From positions 558,001 through 622,000 of the forward strand of contig OZ037851.1 of assembly GCA_964035575.1 (NCBI GenBank): 64,000 nucleotides of DNA. Reading direction: 5' to 3'. Under the pieces are notes generated by a model, which worked only from the letters and a program-made list of their open reading frames with translations, ran no database searches and had not been told where the DNA came from. The DNA is from Rhynchopus sp. YZ270_cl-10. Its lineage: Eukaryota; Euglenozoa; Diplonemea; Diplonemida; Diplonemidae. Positions 1-9,395 of this stretch are shown here, piece by piece (the stretch's first letter is position 1; each line of letters starts with the position of its first letter). A program made the position numbers and the translations under genes.

Positions 1-600
1 AAAAATATGTGTTCACAAAAATGGGTAGAACCCGACTAAGGGCTTGTAGGCATTGGGTATCGCGAAAGGTACATACACGGGTCGGGAAAGATCTTTTTTT
101 TTTTTTTTTTTTTCGAGAAAAAAAATCCTCTTCTCCCGAAAAAAAAAAAAAAAAAAAGATTTTTGGGAGAAAAAAAAAAAGAGAAAAGATTTGAAAATCC
201 TGGGAAAATCCTGAAAAAATCCTGAAAAATCCTGGAAAAATCCATGAAATTTCATGAAAAATCTCGAGATCTTGAGAAATCTTTGAAAAAAAAAAAAAAG
301 ATTTTCAAAATCTTTTTTTTTTTTTTTCCCAAAAAGATTTTTCAAAATCCCAAAAATCTTTTTTATCTTTTTTTTGAGAAAAAAAAGATTTTCAAGATCT
401 TTTTCATCTTTTTTTCTCTTTTTTTCCTTTTTTTTTCAGGATTTTTCAAAGATCTCAAAGATCTCGAGAGATCCTGAAAAAAAAAGACAAAAATCCTGAA
501 AATCTTGATTTTTTTTTTTTTTCTCCCGAGATTCTCGAAAAAAGACAAAAAAAGACAAAAGATCTTTCCCGACCCGTGTACATATTTGGGGTGTGGGTGA
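1..600. repeat. A/T-rich foldback (inverted repeat)
   Basis: Two arms built on ACGGGTCGGGAAAGATCTTT face each other at about 76-97 and 556-577. The interior is homopolymer A/T with repeated AAATCCTG, AGATCT and AAAATCTT words, so nearly the whole segment can fold back on itself. No plausible protein; the ORFs here are Lys/Phe homopolymer translations. It may be a MITE-like element, but I could not define a target duplication. Confidence 0.55.
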
Positions 601-1095
601 AAAAACGTCACTTTTGGTGAAAGTAGCACCATGGCCCCCAGCACCGAAACTAATATCAGATGCACAAAAGTTTTCGACTCTTGCTTCTTTTGAAAGATCG
701 GTGCAAATTATTTCCACATAAAAAAAATGTTTTTACGAAAATGAGTTGAACCTGTCTAAAATCATGGCGTCATTTCGAAAGCCATTAAAGTGGCTCTTGG
801 CTCTTATAGGGTTAACAACTTTATAAATCACCCAGTACATCTTTTTTCAAAAAAAAAAAAAAAAAAAAAAAAAAAGGTGATAAATATAACTATCAGAAAA
901 GACGGGGGATTGAAAGAAGGGTTTTTTTTCGTTGAAATATGAAAGTCATCGTGAAGGGGGGTTTGAAAGTATGTTTGTTTTTGTTTTTATTCTTGCTACT
1001 CTGTTTGTTTTGTATTATATTTCACTGTAACTTTGTAAGTTAAAGTCGTCGTGAAGGGGGGGGACACAAAAGGGACAAAAAAGCCCTTTTAAAAA

Positions 1096-1140
1096 GTGAA
1101 ATTGACAGTGCAAACGCCTCTGGGAGGACGCGGGTACTGG
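1096..1140 (+). repeat. Hairpin repeat family B (exemplar)
   Basis: Core pattern: GTTGATAGTGC, AAACGCCTCTGGGACGC, AGGCACTG. AGTGC pairs with GCACT and CGCC/GGCG pair inside. A second loop version carries TCACCGTTCATCGGCGGACG. Other copies: 5038-5080, 12483-12530, 34340-34373, 36286-36332, 36614-36654, 46288-46334, 47349-47385 and 55981-56021; a degenerate copy lies near 2850-2900. All read on the plus strand. Confidence 0.75.
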
Positions 1141-1195
1141 AAAAAAAAAAGGGCGCGCGGAATATCGCCCGGGAGGGAGGAAAAAATGAAGAAAA

Positions 1196-1229
1196 GTTGA
1201 AAGATGCAATATGCCTCGTGCACATCTGT
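1196..1229 (+). repeat. Hairpin repeat family F (exemplar)
   Basis: Pattern: TTGAAAGATG, a short stem such as TGTGC/GCACA, a CCTCGT loop, then CATCTT. AGATG pairs with CATCT and TGC with GCA. Other copies: 4772-4808 (GAAAGATG facing CATCTTC), 36568-36604, 45049-45081, 45110-45148, 48561-48597, 59196-59238 and 62588-62622. All are on the plus strand in A-rich DNA. Confidence 0.65.
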
Positions 1230-1337
1230 CAACTTACCCAAAAAAAAAAATAAAAAAATGTAGTACGATATAGTCCAAAGCTTTCCGTTACCAATAAAGA
1301 ATACGGGTAGGTGTGTGTCTGGTTTTCTTATTTCTTT

Positions 1338-1400
1338 GATAAATTGTTGGAGTAGTGTAGTTGCCTCGGTTGTGTTGCCACAGTTGTGCAATCTCCACTG
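1338..1400 (+). repeat. Hairpin repeat family C (exemplar)
   Basis: A 63-bp unit starting GATAAATTGTTGGAGTAGTG and ending GTGCAATCTCCACTG. GGAG pairs with CTCC, TTGC with GCAA, and TTGTG with CACAG around a TTGC loop. Near-identical copies at 30165-30228, 31300-31363, 45803-45868 and 46923-46982; a diverged one starts near 61098. All are on the plus strand and are usually preceded by a T run. Confidence 0.8.
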
Positions 1401-3739
1401 TTTGAAAACCTTTTTACCATTCCTTTTTAGGGAACGGAGCATGTACGGTCCTGGAAGCTCCAAGAAAATGAAGTCGGCGGGCTTAATAGGAAGTTGCCTT
1501 TCCTAAACGTGCACACACAACTGGCAAAAAGGGGGGAGGTGTCGTCACTCACCTATATCATCATTGAAATACCATTGCTTACCAATGGTACATTCTGATA
1601 TTGTTGCCCCCCTTTTTTTCAGTCCTTTTTATTGAGCTTGCTCACCAGCTGGACCTCTTGAGTGTATTAGAGCAGACCCCAAATAAGGCGATAAGAGCAA
1701 AATACTCGAAAAAAAGAGGCATTTTTTTAGTGCGGTCAGAATGTCACGGCACTCACTACAAATAAGGGAAAACTTGAAAGAAGATGAATACCTGGTGCAC
1801 ACATAGTAAAAAAAAAACGAAAAGTTTCGGTAATGTTGACCTGCTCCTGAGTATTTTTAGTGATTTCGTCACCGATAAAATTACCAATTAGTGTTGTGTC
1901 TGCTAAGATGATAAAAAAGACAAATTCTTTTTGAAAGGAACGACAGTGCAATCTGCGTTGTTCTGTTTATTTTTTTGATTATCTGTTGGTTTGGTGGACC
2001 CGCCTTTCAGACAAATCTTCACAACTCAGAAAACACTATTCAATGCTTTTGAGGGGAGGGAAGTAGGTACACCCTGTGTAACCTAAAAAGAGAAATGTTT
2101 GGTAAAGGTTTACGCCTTTGCCACAAAGATGGGGGAAGTGGAAGGTGCAAAAAAGTAAAAAAAAACATAAAAAGGGGGGTTTCTGCACTAGAAATAATTA
2201 CCGTGGTAAATAACGGGCCATTTGTGCTGAGGTTAAGATTGCCAATAATACGCGCTTGATCAGATCTCGACCATTGTTGCATTGCACGCTAGCACAAACA
2301 ACAAAAGAGAGGTTGGAAGTACAAAATGTCCCGCTGTACATCAGACGCAGGCACTGAAAAAAGAAAAAAAAAATAATTACGGCAAGATTTCCAACATCAG
2401 TACAAAAAGGCCAGCATATTTACGTACAAATGAATGCTTTTTTTCAATTTTAGTTCTTTTCTTCTAGAAAAGGAGAACGGGGATGTGAAAGACGCAACAA
2501 AATACCCCTTTTTTTCTTCTTTCGTTTTTTTGAGGAATGCGCCCCACAAAATCATAAGACTCACATCTAGAGCGCTTTGGGATACAGAAAAAAAAGTGAG
2601 TACAATAAAAAAAAGGTTTATAAGATGAACCGCGAGTCACCTAAAGAACCGAAAAAGAGAGAAGGAAATCATAAAAGCGGGGTTATGTTTTGTTTTGTTT
2701 TCATTCTACGAAAAAAAAAAAATCATGTACACTCATATAGACGCAAAGAGCCAAAGGTGTATTGCTTTTTTCCCACTGCTGCTGGAATATTGAGGATTTC
2801 ATTGACAATATTTTTTGATTCAGTTTTCTAAATAACCAGGGGAAAAAAGAGAAGTTGAAAAGGCAAACGCATCACCGTTCGTCGGCGGACGCAAAATATT
2901 CCTTGAAAAGAATTGAATGTTGTGCACAATGCAGTAATCATCTTGAAGAAGGAAAAAAAAAAAATGCAAAAAGTTGGTAAAGATGACACTAAGCTTCTGC
3001 TTAGTTGCAAAATATGCTTTTGGTGTGTTCCGGGCTATCGGAAAAATACATTTTTTCATTTCAATTCACTCTTCACAAAAAAATATGGTCCACATACTAT
3101 GTTCTGAAAAGTTGCGAAGATTGTGTGAAGTCCCATACCCCCGGAACACAGATTTAGTACATATTCTCTTCCAAAGAGAAGTAAGAATCATTTTGCGATA
3201 TGGTTTGTATAACTGTTGGAATATGTGCAGGCCCCCTCTTTCAGCACCACGGTATTTTATACGATTAGTGCAACTGGTACGGCAACTCAATGTCCGCAAC
3301 TCAATTAAAGAGAAAATGAAAGTGCAGAAAAGGCTTCGGGTCACTGCCTTTGGGGATCACACTTCCGTTGAAGAGCCTTGAATCGGGCTGGTTTACTCGT
3401 GGAAGTTGTGCCCGGGAAAAATGCTGTGGGTAAAATATGTGGACCTATGTAATCCCCACATAATGACCCTAACTGCGGTAAAACCGGTTATCCAAGTAGG
3501 CTAAATCGTGAACGCCTGCAAATAATAAAAGAAAACTGATTATTTCATTACTTTCTATTCTACCGTGCACATACACCAAAAAAAGGGGGGAGAGTGGGGA
3601 GTCGGGTCACAACAAGTGTTGAAGAGTGTTTGTTATAAAGAGTGGTTTGTATTAGTGTGGAGACCCCGAAGAGGGGTTCTATACCAAACGCTTTCAAGAT
3701 GATCACAAAGGGAATCTTTTTTTTTTCTCTTTTTTTTTT

Positions 3740-3789
3740 GAAAACTTTGGTTTGTATAAGTGTAGACACCCGAGGATGAACTCCACTAT
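3740..3789 (+). repeat. Hairpin repeat family D (exemplar)
   Basis: Unit GAAAACTTGGTTGTATTAGTG, then TAGACACCCGAGGATGAAC, then TCCACTAT. TAGTG pairs with CACTA. Copies at 27779-27826, 36671-36719, 48701-48743 and 60763-60811, with looser relatives near 3640 and 49915. All are on the plus strand after a poly-T run. Confidence 0.75.
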
Positions 3790-4088
3790 TTTTTTTTTGA
3801 AAATAACAAATTCTGTTTTGAGTTAGAGCCTGTCAACTGTTCTCAAACAAAAAAAAAAAAAAGAAAAATATAAAAGCTGCGAATACGAAAGCCACACAAG
3901 ATACAGGGGGGTAATGGCACACAAAAGACAGGTCTTTTCCAGAGACGTCTTTCAAAAAATTGAAGGGGGGGGTGGGCACGACAACATTCCCGACAAGAAA
4001 AGATGATTTAGAGCGAAAAATCAAAATAAATAATAAACTTGGGAGATGAATGAGTCTCGCGGCAACAGACTCATCTCAAAAAAAAAAC

Positions 4089-4123
<35 letters not shown>

Positions 4124-5278
4124 ACAAAGAAAACTTCGGGGGTACTCTCCCTGTTCCAACGGATGCAAACACATCGATTCTCTGGGGATATCGAACCAAA
4201 ACCATTTCTTTGATATGCACACAGGGAAACCGCACTGCGCAAGGGGGAAGCCGTTACCCCACCCCAGAGATTGTTAGAAAGAACGGAAGAAAGAGAGAAG
4301 CAAGATAATTGGGCTGGTAATACATTCATTGTATTGAGGCCTCTGGTTGTGTACAGAAAGAAGAGAAAAAAAACAGATTTTTAAGATGAACCTAAGCTCC
4401 TGTCACCTTGGGAAAAAAAAATGCCAGACCTGAGATCAAACACACTGCTGTTAGTATCGATTATGCAGACAGGGGCGTCCGATCAGTGATCACGTCTTGC
4501 CTCGTGTCTCTATTGCAGCTACCAGGTGCACACCGTAGAGAGGCACCTATGAAGCAAACAACGACTTTCTATCTAGGGTAACTGTGATCAAAAAAAAAAA
4601 ACCGGCTCGACTGTGAGTCTACCGACCAGGGGCAGTCCCCAATGGGTTCAGGTTTTGCATGTGCATACCTGAGCAAAGAAGAAGAAGAAAGAAAAAAAAA
4701 TGATATTGCCCACACAGATAAAAAGCCCGTGGCTTTCTTTATACAAAAAAGAGAGAAGGATAAAACCCCCCTTTGAAAGATGAATTGAGTACCTCGCACA
4801 TCTTCAAAATCAAAATAAAAATCAAACTTGAAAATTTGAACTGTATTTTTAATTAGCGTCCTTTTCTCTCGTGAGAAAAGGGCGCTAATTGAAATAATTA
4901 TAATAACAATATTTCTTGTGGGATTATCCTCTCTCCTGTACAGTGCACTTGTGCTCTACTTGACGTTTTATGTCGACCTAATCGGATAAACGTTAATTTC
5001 GAGTAAGCGCGCCGTGTGGAAGGGCAAAAAAAAAGAAGTGAAGTTGATAGTGCAAACGCCTCTGGGACGCAGGCACTGACACTCCGCGAAAAAAAAAAGT
5101 AAGATGACCTAACTCAGGTTTGCGGGCCTTTCAAAAAAGAAAAAACTTCCGCCTGCAAAAAGACAGAAACAAAGCTAGCTGTTTGGCAGCTGCACAATGA
5201 CATTTGTCTAGGTGTCAGTTTCTTGCAAATAATTTTTAAAAGTGAAGTTGTCGATGTAAAGCAAAAGTAAAATAAATT

Positions 5279-5397
5279 TGACTTGAAATACAAAGCCCTC
5301 TCGTGACAGTGTTCCTTGGCACATGACCGGTGCACCGGGGGTGGACCCCAACCATGCAGCTCTACATCCATTTCGAGGTATACATCTGATATGCCCT
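5279..5397 (+). repeat. Dispersed repeat family E (exemplar, ~115 bp)
   Basis: Starts GACTTGAAATACAAAGCCC, continues TCTCGTGACAGTGTACCT, then a GGTGGACCC segment, ATGCAG, ACATCCATTTCG and CATCTGATATG. TACA and TGTA flank the CCCTCTCGTGA core. Long copies at 18798-18910 and 46614-46730; shorter ones at 40337-40373, 47894-47932, 49616-49690, about 51552-51590 and 56409-56447. All are on the plus strand. Confidence 0.8.
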
Positions 5398-6336
5398 ACT
5401 CCCGCTAAAGAAAAGCCTTCCTCGAATGCACAGTACTCCAAATGTGTTTGGCATCCAAAAAAGGCGTCAAATTGCCCCCCCAAAAAAAATCCCCAAATCC
5501 TTATTTGGACACCAAGTTTCTTGAAGTACTGTAGTCACCGTAGTAAATGCTTCTGCGGACGTAAAAGAAAAATTATAAGATGGTGTACCTCTCTGGTGGA
5601 CACATATCTTAGAGTACCGCCTGTACAGGACTCACGCATTTGACATAAATGGGCATAAATAGAGGAATTGAAACGTGCTAAAAACGCCAGGTCGTGCTCA
5701 AAGGGTGGGACAAAAAAGTAATTTTTCCACAATAAGAAAGAGCAGGGGGGGAAACGGTAAGATGAGCCCAAGCCTGATTACCTATTTCACCTTGAAGTGA
5801 TGTTTGTCAGATGAAAAGTGCAGAAGGAACACACATCTGAAAGAGGCATAAAAGAAGAGGGGGAAGCTGAAGATGTAAGTCGGGACACACATTCATCACA
5901 CCTTCGTTCGCAGAATATATTAGAAGAAAAAAAAGAACGAGATCTCAATCGAATAAGATGGGTCGTTTTTTGGTGCCGTTTTTTTCACGTCTGGGGCGAT
6001 ACAGAGGTCCCACCAAGCCGTTGTTGCGCCACACATGGTATAGGCAGCACACCGGGGGAGGGCGGGGGGCGGGGAGGTGCGAAATAAAAGGGAATGTCCG
6101 CTTATAAAGAAGACCCTGCTCACATACTGAATGTGAATCTGCAAAAGAGCGCAAAAAAAAAAAAAAAAAGGTAAGGGTAGGCACACTTTTTTATTTGTTT
6201 AATGCTCGCGCGCGCGGAAAATTTTGAGATTCCAAAAAAAAAAAACATGGAAGAAAAAAAAACATTGCCTTACGTCAACAGGTTATCTTGACTTTCCCTC
6301 CCGTCTTCCTCCACGGAAAAAAATCAACCAAATATC

Positions 6337-6735
6337 CTGCTGAGCCCCCACGTCCTGGGCTGGACGTTAAATTGCATCCGGGGGCCCTTTTGTGGCACTC
6401 CTCCTGAAACTCTATGAAGGTCTGACCTGAGGGTAAAAGGTGCTGGGTATGCTACCCTGGGTGCTGAAGGCAGGCACACAACATGTGTGGAGGGACCTGC
6501 AGAGCCCTAGCCAGTGAAGCCAAGGAGGCCCCCCTAGGAAACTAGGGAACGGATTGGAAGAGACCTCGCCGGTAGCCGGGAACCCTCCCTGGGCTAGTAC
6601 AATGATGAAACTTCAATCTAAAGTCCACACCCATGTGGCGGCCGCTTTGGCATGCGTCTGTAAGGACAGCCTTGACTGATACTTTCTGTATTAGCACACG
6701 ATTGCCTCCCTGAAGGCTACGTAGCTACCTGAGTA

Positions 6736-6764
<29 letters not shown>
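6337..6764 (+). mobile_element. Poly(A)-tailed retroposon (SINE or LINE 3' end)
   Basis: A roughly 400-bp block of balanced base composition, strikingly GC-rich against its neighbours, ends in about 30 A residues. A 7-bp AAATATC occurs just before it (6330-6336) and just after the tail (6765-6771), as expected of a target-site duplication. No ORF. It could be a SINE or the 3' end of a truncated LINE; the RNase H relic at 21977-22558 shows that LINEs exist in this genome, but no sequence link between the two is visible. Confidence 0.65.
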
Positions 6765-6770
<6 letters not shown>

Positions 6771-6800
6771 CTTCGAACACAGAATCCTCCATATACGAGT

Positions 6801-6832
6801 GGGTCACATGATATAACTCTATCATGTGACCC
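6801..6832. repeat. Perfect 13-bp inverted repeat
   Basis: GGGTCACATGATA, a six-base loop, then TATCATGTGACCC. It could be an element terminus or a hairpin; no partner was found. Confidence 0.6.
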
Positions 6833-7337
6833 CACCGTGGAGAGCAATCGGCTCGCGCATCAAAAGAAAGCAGAGAAAAGGGGAAAAGAAAAAGACAAAA
6901 GTTGGGTACCGTGCGCCTGCGGCGCTACCTGTTCCCAGTCAGGAACGCCACAATTTTATCCGAATGTGGATTTTCCAACCTGAAAATGACCCTTGTTTAT
7001 GTGGATGGGTTCATATTTTGTGGAAATTTATGCCACTAAAATTTTGTCGGTTTTTCTGTATATCCCCCACCACAGAACGAGCGGATTCTGGAAATGCCTA
7101 TCGCGGCATGTTTGGGCTGAAAACCCACTGTTTTTTCAAGGGAAAAAATTGCTTCCGGATGTCGGAATTTTCCGGAAAATTTCCAGAATTAGAAAACAGC
7201 CTGGCTTCGATGTTTTATTTTTGCTGTGTCTCTGTGTGTGTGTTTTTTTTTCTGTGTGTGTTTTTTTCTGCGCGCGCGCGCGGAACTTTTTGGGACCCGA
7301 CCGAGCATTAAACAAAAAAAAAAGTGTGCCTACCCTA

Positions 7338-7826
7338 ATTGCTATCGGAAAAAAAAAACGGGGTGTGTGTATATGGGGGAGACCCACGCTCCTGGAACTC
7401 CACCCTGTAGAAATAATCTGCCCCAGCACTCTGCTCCGCAGGTATGCAAAAACGCTCTATATGAAACGTTCAAGAAGGTGCTGAACAAAGAGGAGCCTAA
7501 GGACGACAGTGACCCCTTCTCGAAGGTTTCAGCCACGTTTCGTCTAGCACCATCTGCTCGACAGCATTGTTGGATGGTTCCGAAGGCTCGATAACCATGT
7601 GCTCGATGACTGTAGGCGGACTCGGTGTGTTCCAGTTCGGAGTCGTCCACAGACTCCCACCCAGCTCGTCGGAGCAGTGCGGAAGGAAGAATACACAGAC
7701 AAAAAAATCGTCGTTGATCACACCAGGCGCATCAGCACCCACCAAAGCGCTAGGGTGCTACCGTAATTTCGAAATTCGCGCGGGGTTTTCCACAGCACAC
7801 CCCGTTTTTTCCCTTCTCTTTGCAAT
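7338..7826. mobile_element. TA-flanked MITE, copy 1
   Basis: Begins ATTGCTATCGG and ends with the complement of ATTGC, with TA on both sides (7336-7337 and 7827-7828). The inner terminal repeat continues as CGGGGTGTGC and, at the right end, complements GTGCTGTGGAAA. The interior resembles 56516-56990, including a segment that reads weakly as protein on the minus strand; I see no intact transposase. A TA duplication points to the Tc1/mariner-like superfamily. Confidence 0.7.
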
Positions 7827-8347
7827 TAAATCCCGACAGTGTACGTAAAAAAGTCTGTTCAAGATGGTCCTATAACTCACGTGATTAGTCACCTATAAAG
7901 GGGAGAAAGGGTTCTCGACTAGAGTTTGTTTTTTTTTATTATTATTCCTGATTAACAAATGAAACAAAAGCAGCTGTTTCCTGTGCCGTAATTATTTCAA
8001 ATGCAAAATCTGTTGCTGAATTCTTATGTTGTTCCCATATTGTTCCCGAGGATTTCCGAAGGGTGTGTGACGCTAGCCGGCCCAGTTCGGTTGGGGGGGT
8101 TTTTTTTTAAATTATTTTGGGTTCCTCTAAACCCCATGAGCGAGAGAGAATAACGTCAGTCACACTACTCAAGCCTTGGCTGCTAGCAGAGTACTGTTAA
8201 TCGTTTGATGTTGATCCCCCCTTTTTTTCTTGCTGTGAGCAAACCCAGTCGGGAAGAAATCAACATTTGTGTGTGTGTTTTTTGTTTCTGTTTTTCGTTT
8301 TTTTTTGTTGTTTCTGTTCTGCGAAATGAAGAAGGAGAAAAAAAAAA

Positions 8348-8384
8348 GTTTATAAGATGAACCTGAGTCTCTCGTGCTTACCTT
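8348..8384 (+). repeat. Hairpin repeat family A (exemplar)
   Basis: Consensus: GTTTATAAGATGAACC, TAAGCCTCTCGTGCTTA, GTCACCT, in A-rich DNA. CTAAGC pairs with GCTTAG around a seven-base CTCTCGT loop, and AGATGA pairs imperfectly with TCACCT. Copies: 17564-17599, 30802-30838, 36443-36477, 43362-43400, 43522-43561, 44204-44244, 44281-44314, 44805-44844, 44999-45042, 45304-45347, 45490-45520, 48504-48542, 49548-49587 and 55691-55730, plus degenerate ones near 2611, 4380, 5758, 9211, 31070 and 51320. All are on the plus strand. Confidence 0.8.
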
Positions 8385-8598
8385 TAAAATGGTTGGCACG
8401 ATAGTCCTGGTCAAAGATATGATTAGTACCGTGTGAAAAAAATGTTAGGAATAGTGGGGAATTGTCCCCATCCCCTTCTTTTAATACAAAAAAACCCAAC
8501 CTTTTTTTGGTGCTCGTGGACCGCCGCTATTTTGTATACCTTCGCAGATGAATATGCGTGGTTCATGAGCACCACTTTTTCTTTCGTTTTTCGTTTTT

Positions 8599-8625
8599 TT
8601 TTGTTTGTTTGTTTGTTTGTTTGTT
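8599..8625 (+). repeat. (GTTT)n microsatellite
   Basis: About six GTTT units followed by a T run. Confidence 0.85.
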
Positions 8626-9395
8626 TTTTTTTTTTTTTTTTGAAAAAAACTTGGTTGTATTGAAGTTAGGGCACCTTGGGGGTACTCTTTACTAACACAC
8701 CTTGTTTATTTTTTGAAAAGTTGATAGTGTGTCTATCAAACATATAAAATGTACAGTCTCCTCCACAAAACAAAAAGAGAAAAAAAATCATAATAATAGA
8801 AAAGATGTGTGGGGGGAATCCAAATGAATCAGCTTGCGAGCAAAGAAAGAAGAAAAAAAAAAAAAAACACAAAAGTGAAGTCGTCATCAAATACACACGG
8901 TTTAGAAGTAAACAATAAGGGTAGCAAAACTCAGGTTTGGTGGTAACGCATTTGCACCTTCGCCCACACACAAAGGCGAGAAAACAAAAAAAAAAAAATA
9001 CTCCCTTTTTCCCCACATAATACACATATACTGAGAAGAGCACTCCTTAAAGAATTGCCACCCAAAAAATACCCCCCTCCCTTTTAGACCGGGTACTATT
9101 TGCCCACAAAAAATGCCGGATTTTTTCCAACACACTGCTTTAAGTGACCGGTCAGAACCGGTTAATTTACCCCTCTTAGGTTACATCGCTTTTGAATTGA
9201 AAAAAGAAAAGTTTTGTAATGTGGACCTAAGCCTTTAATGCCGTCACCTATCAAAATAGTTGATAAGCATGCAGAACACCTCAAGGCATGCACCTCTACT
9301 GAAAAAGACTTGACGTGAAATATGAAAAATGCGTTCATTCTATAAAAAGAGACGTAAAATGAACGTTAACAGTTTAGTCACCCAATGCACCCTAT

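Larger units (their letters stand above)
601..6336. other. Gene-free, repeat-rich stretch
   Basis: No ORF here looks like protein. The stretch is A/T-rich with long poly-A runs (about 843-875 and 4088-4122). It holds scattered copies of the short hairpin families described separately (B at 1096 and 5038, F at 1196 and 4772, C at 1338, D at 3740, E at 5279, degenerate A copies near 2611, 4380 and 5758). Confidence 0.6.

Noticed and set aside
1321-1463. Minus-strand peptide RLHNCGNTTEATTLLQQF seen at several sites
   Set aside because: It is only the reverse translation of the family C hairpin, not a conserved protein.
6826-7484. Two 160-codon plus-strand ORFs
   Set aside because: Overlapping frames over low-complexity GTGTG/TTTT and MITE sequence; neither resembles a protein.
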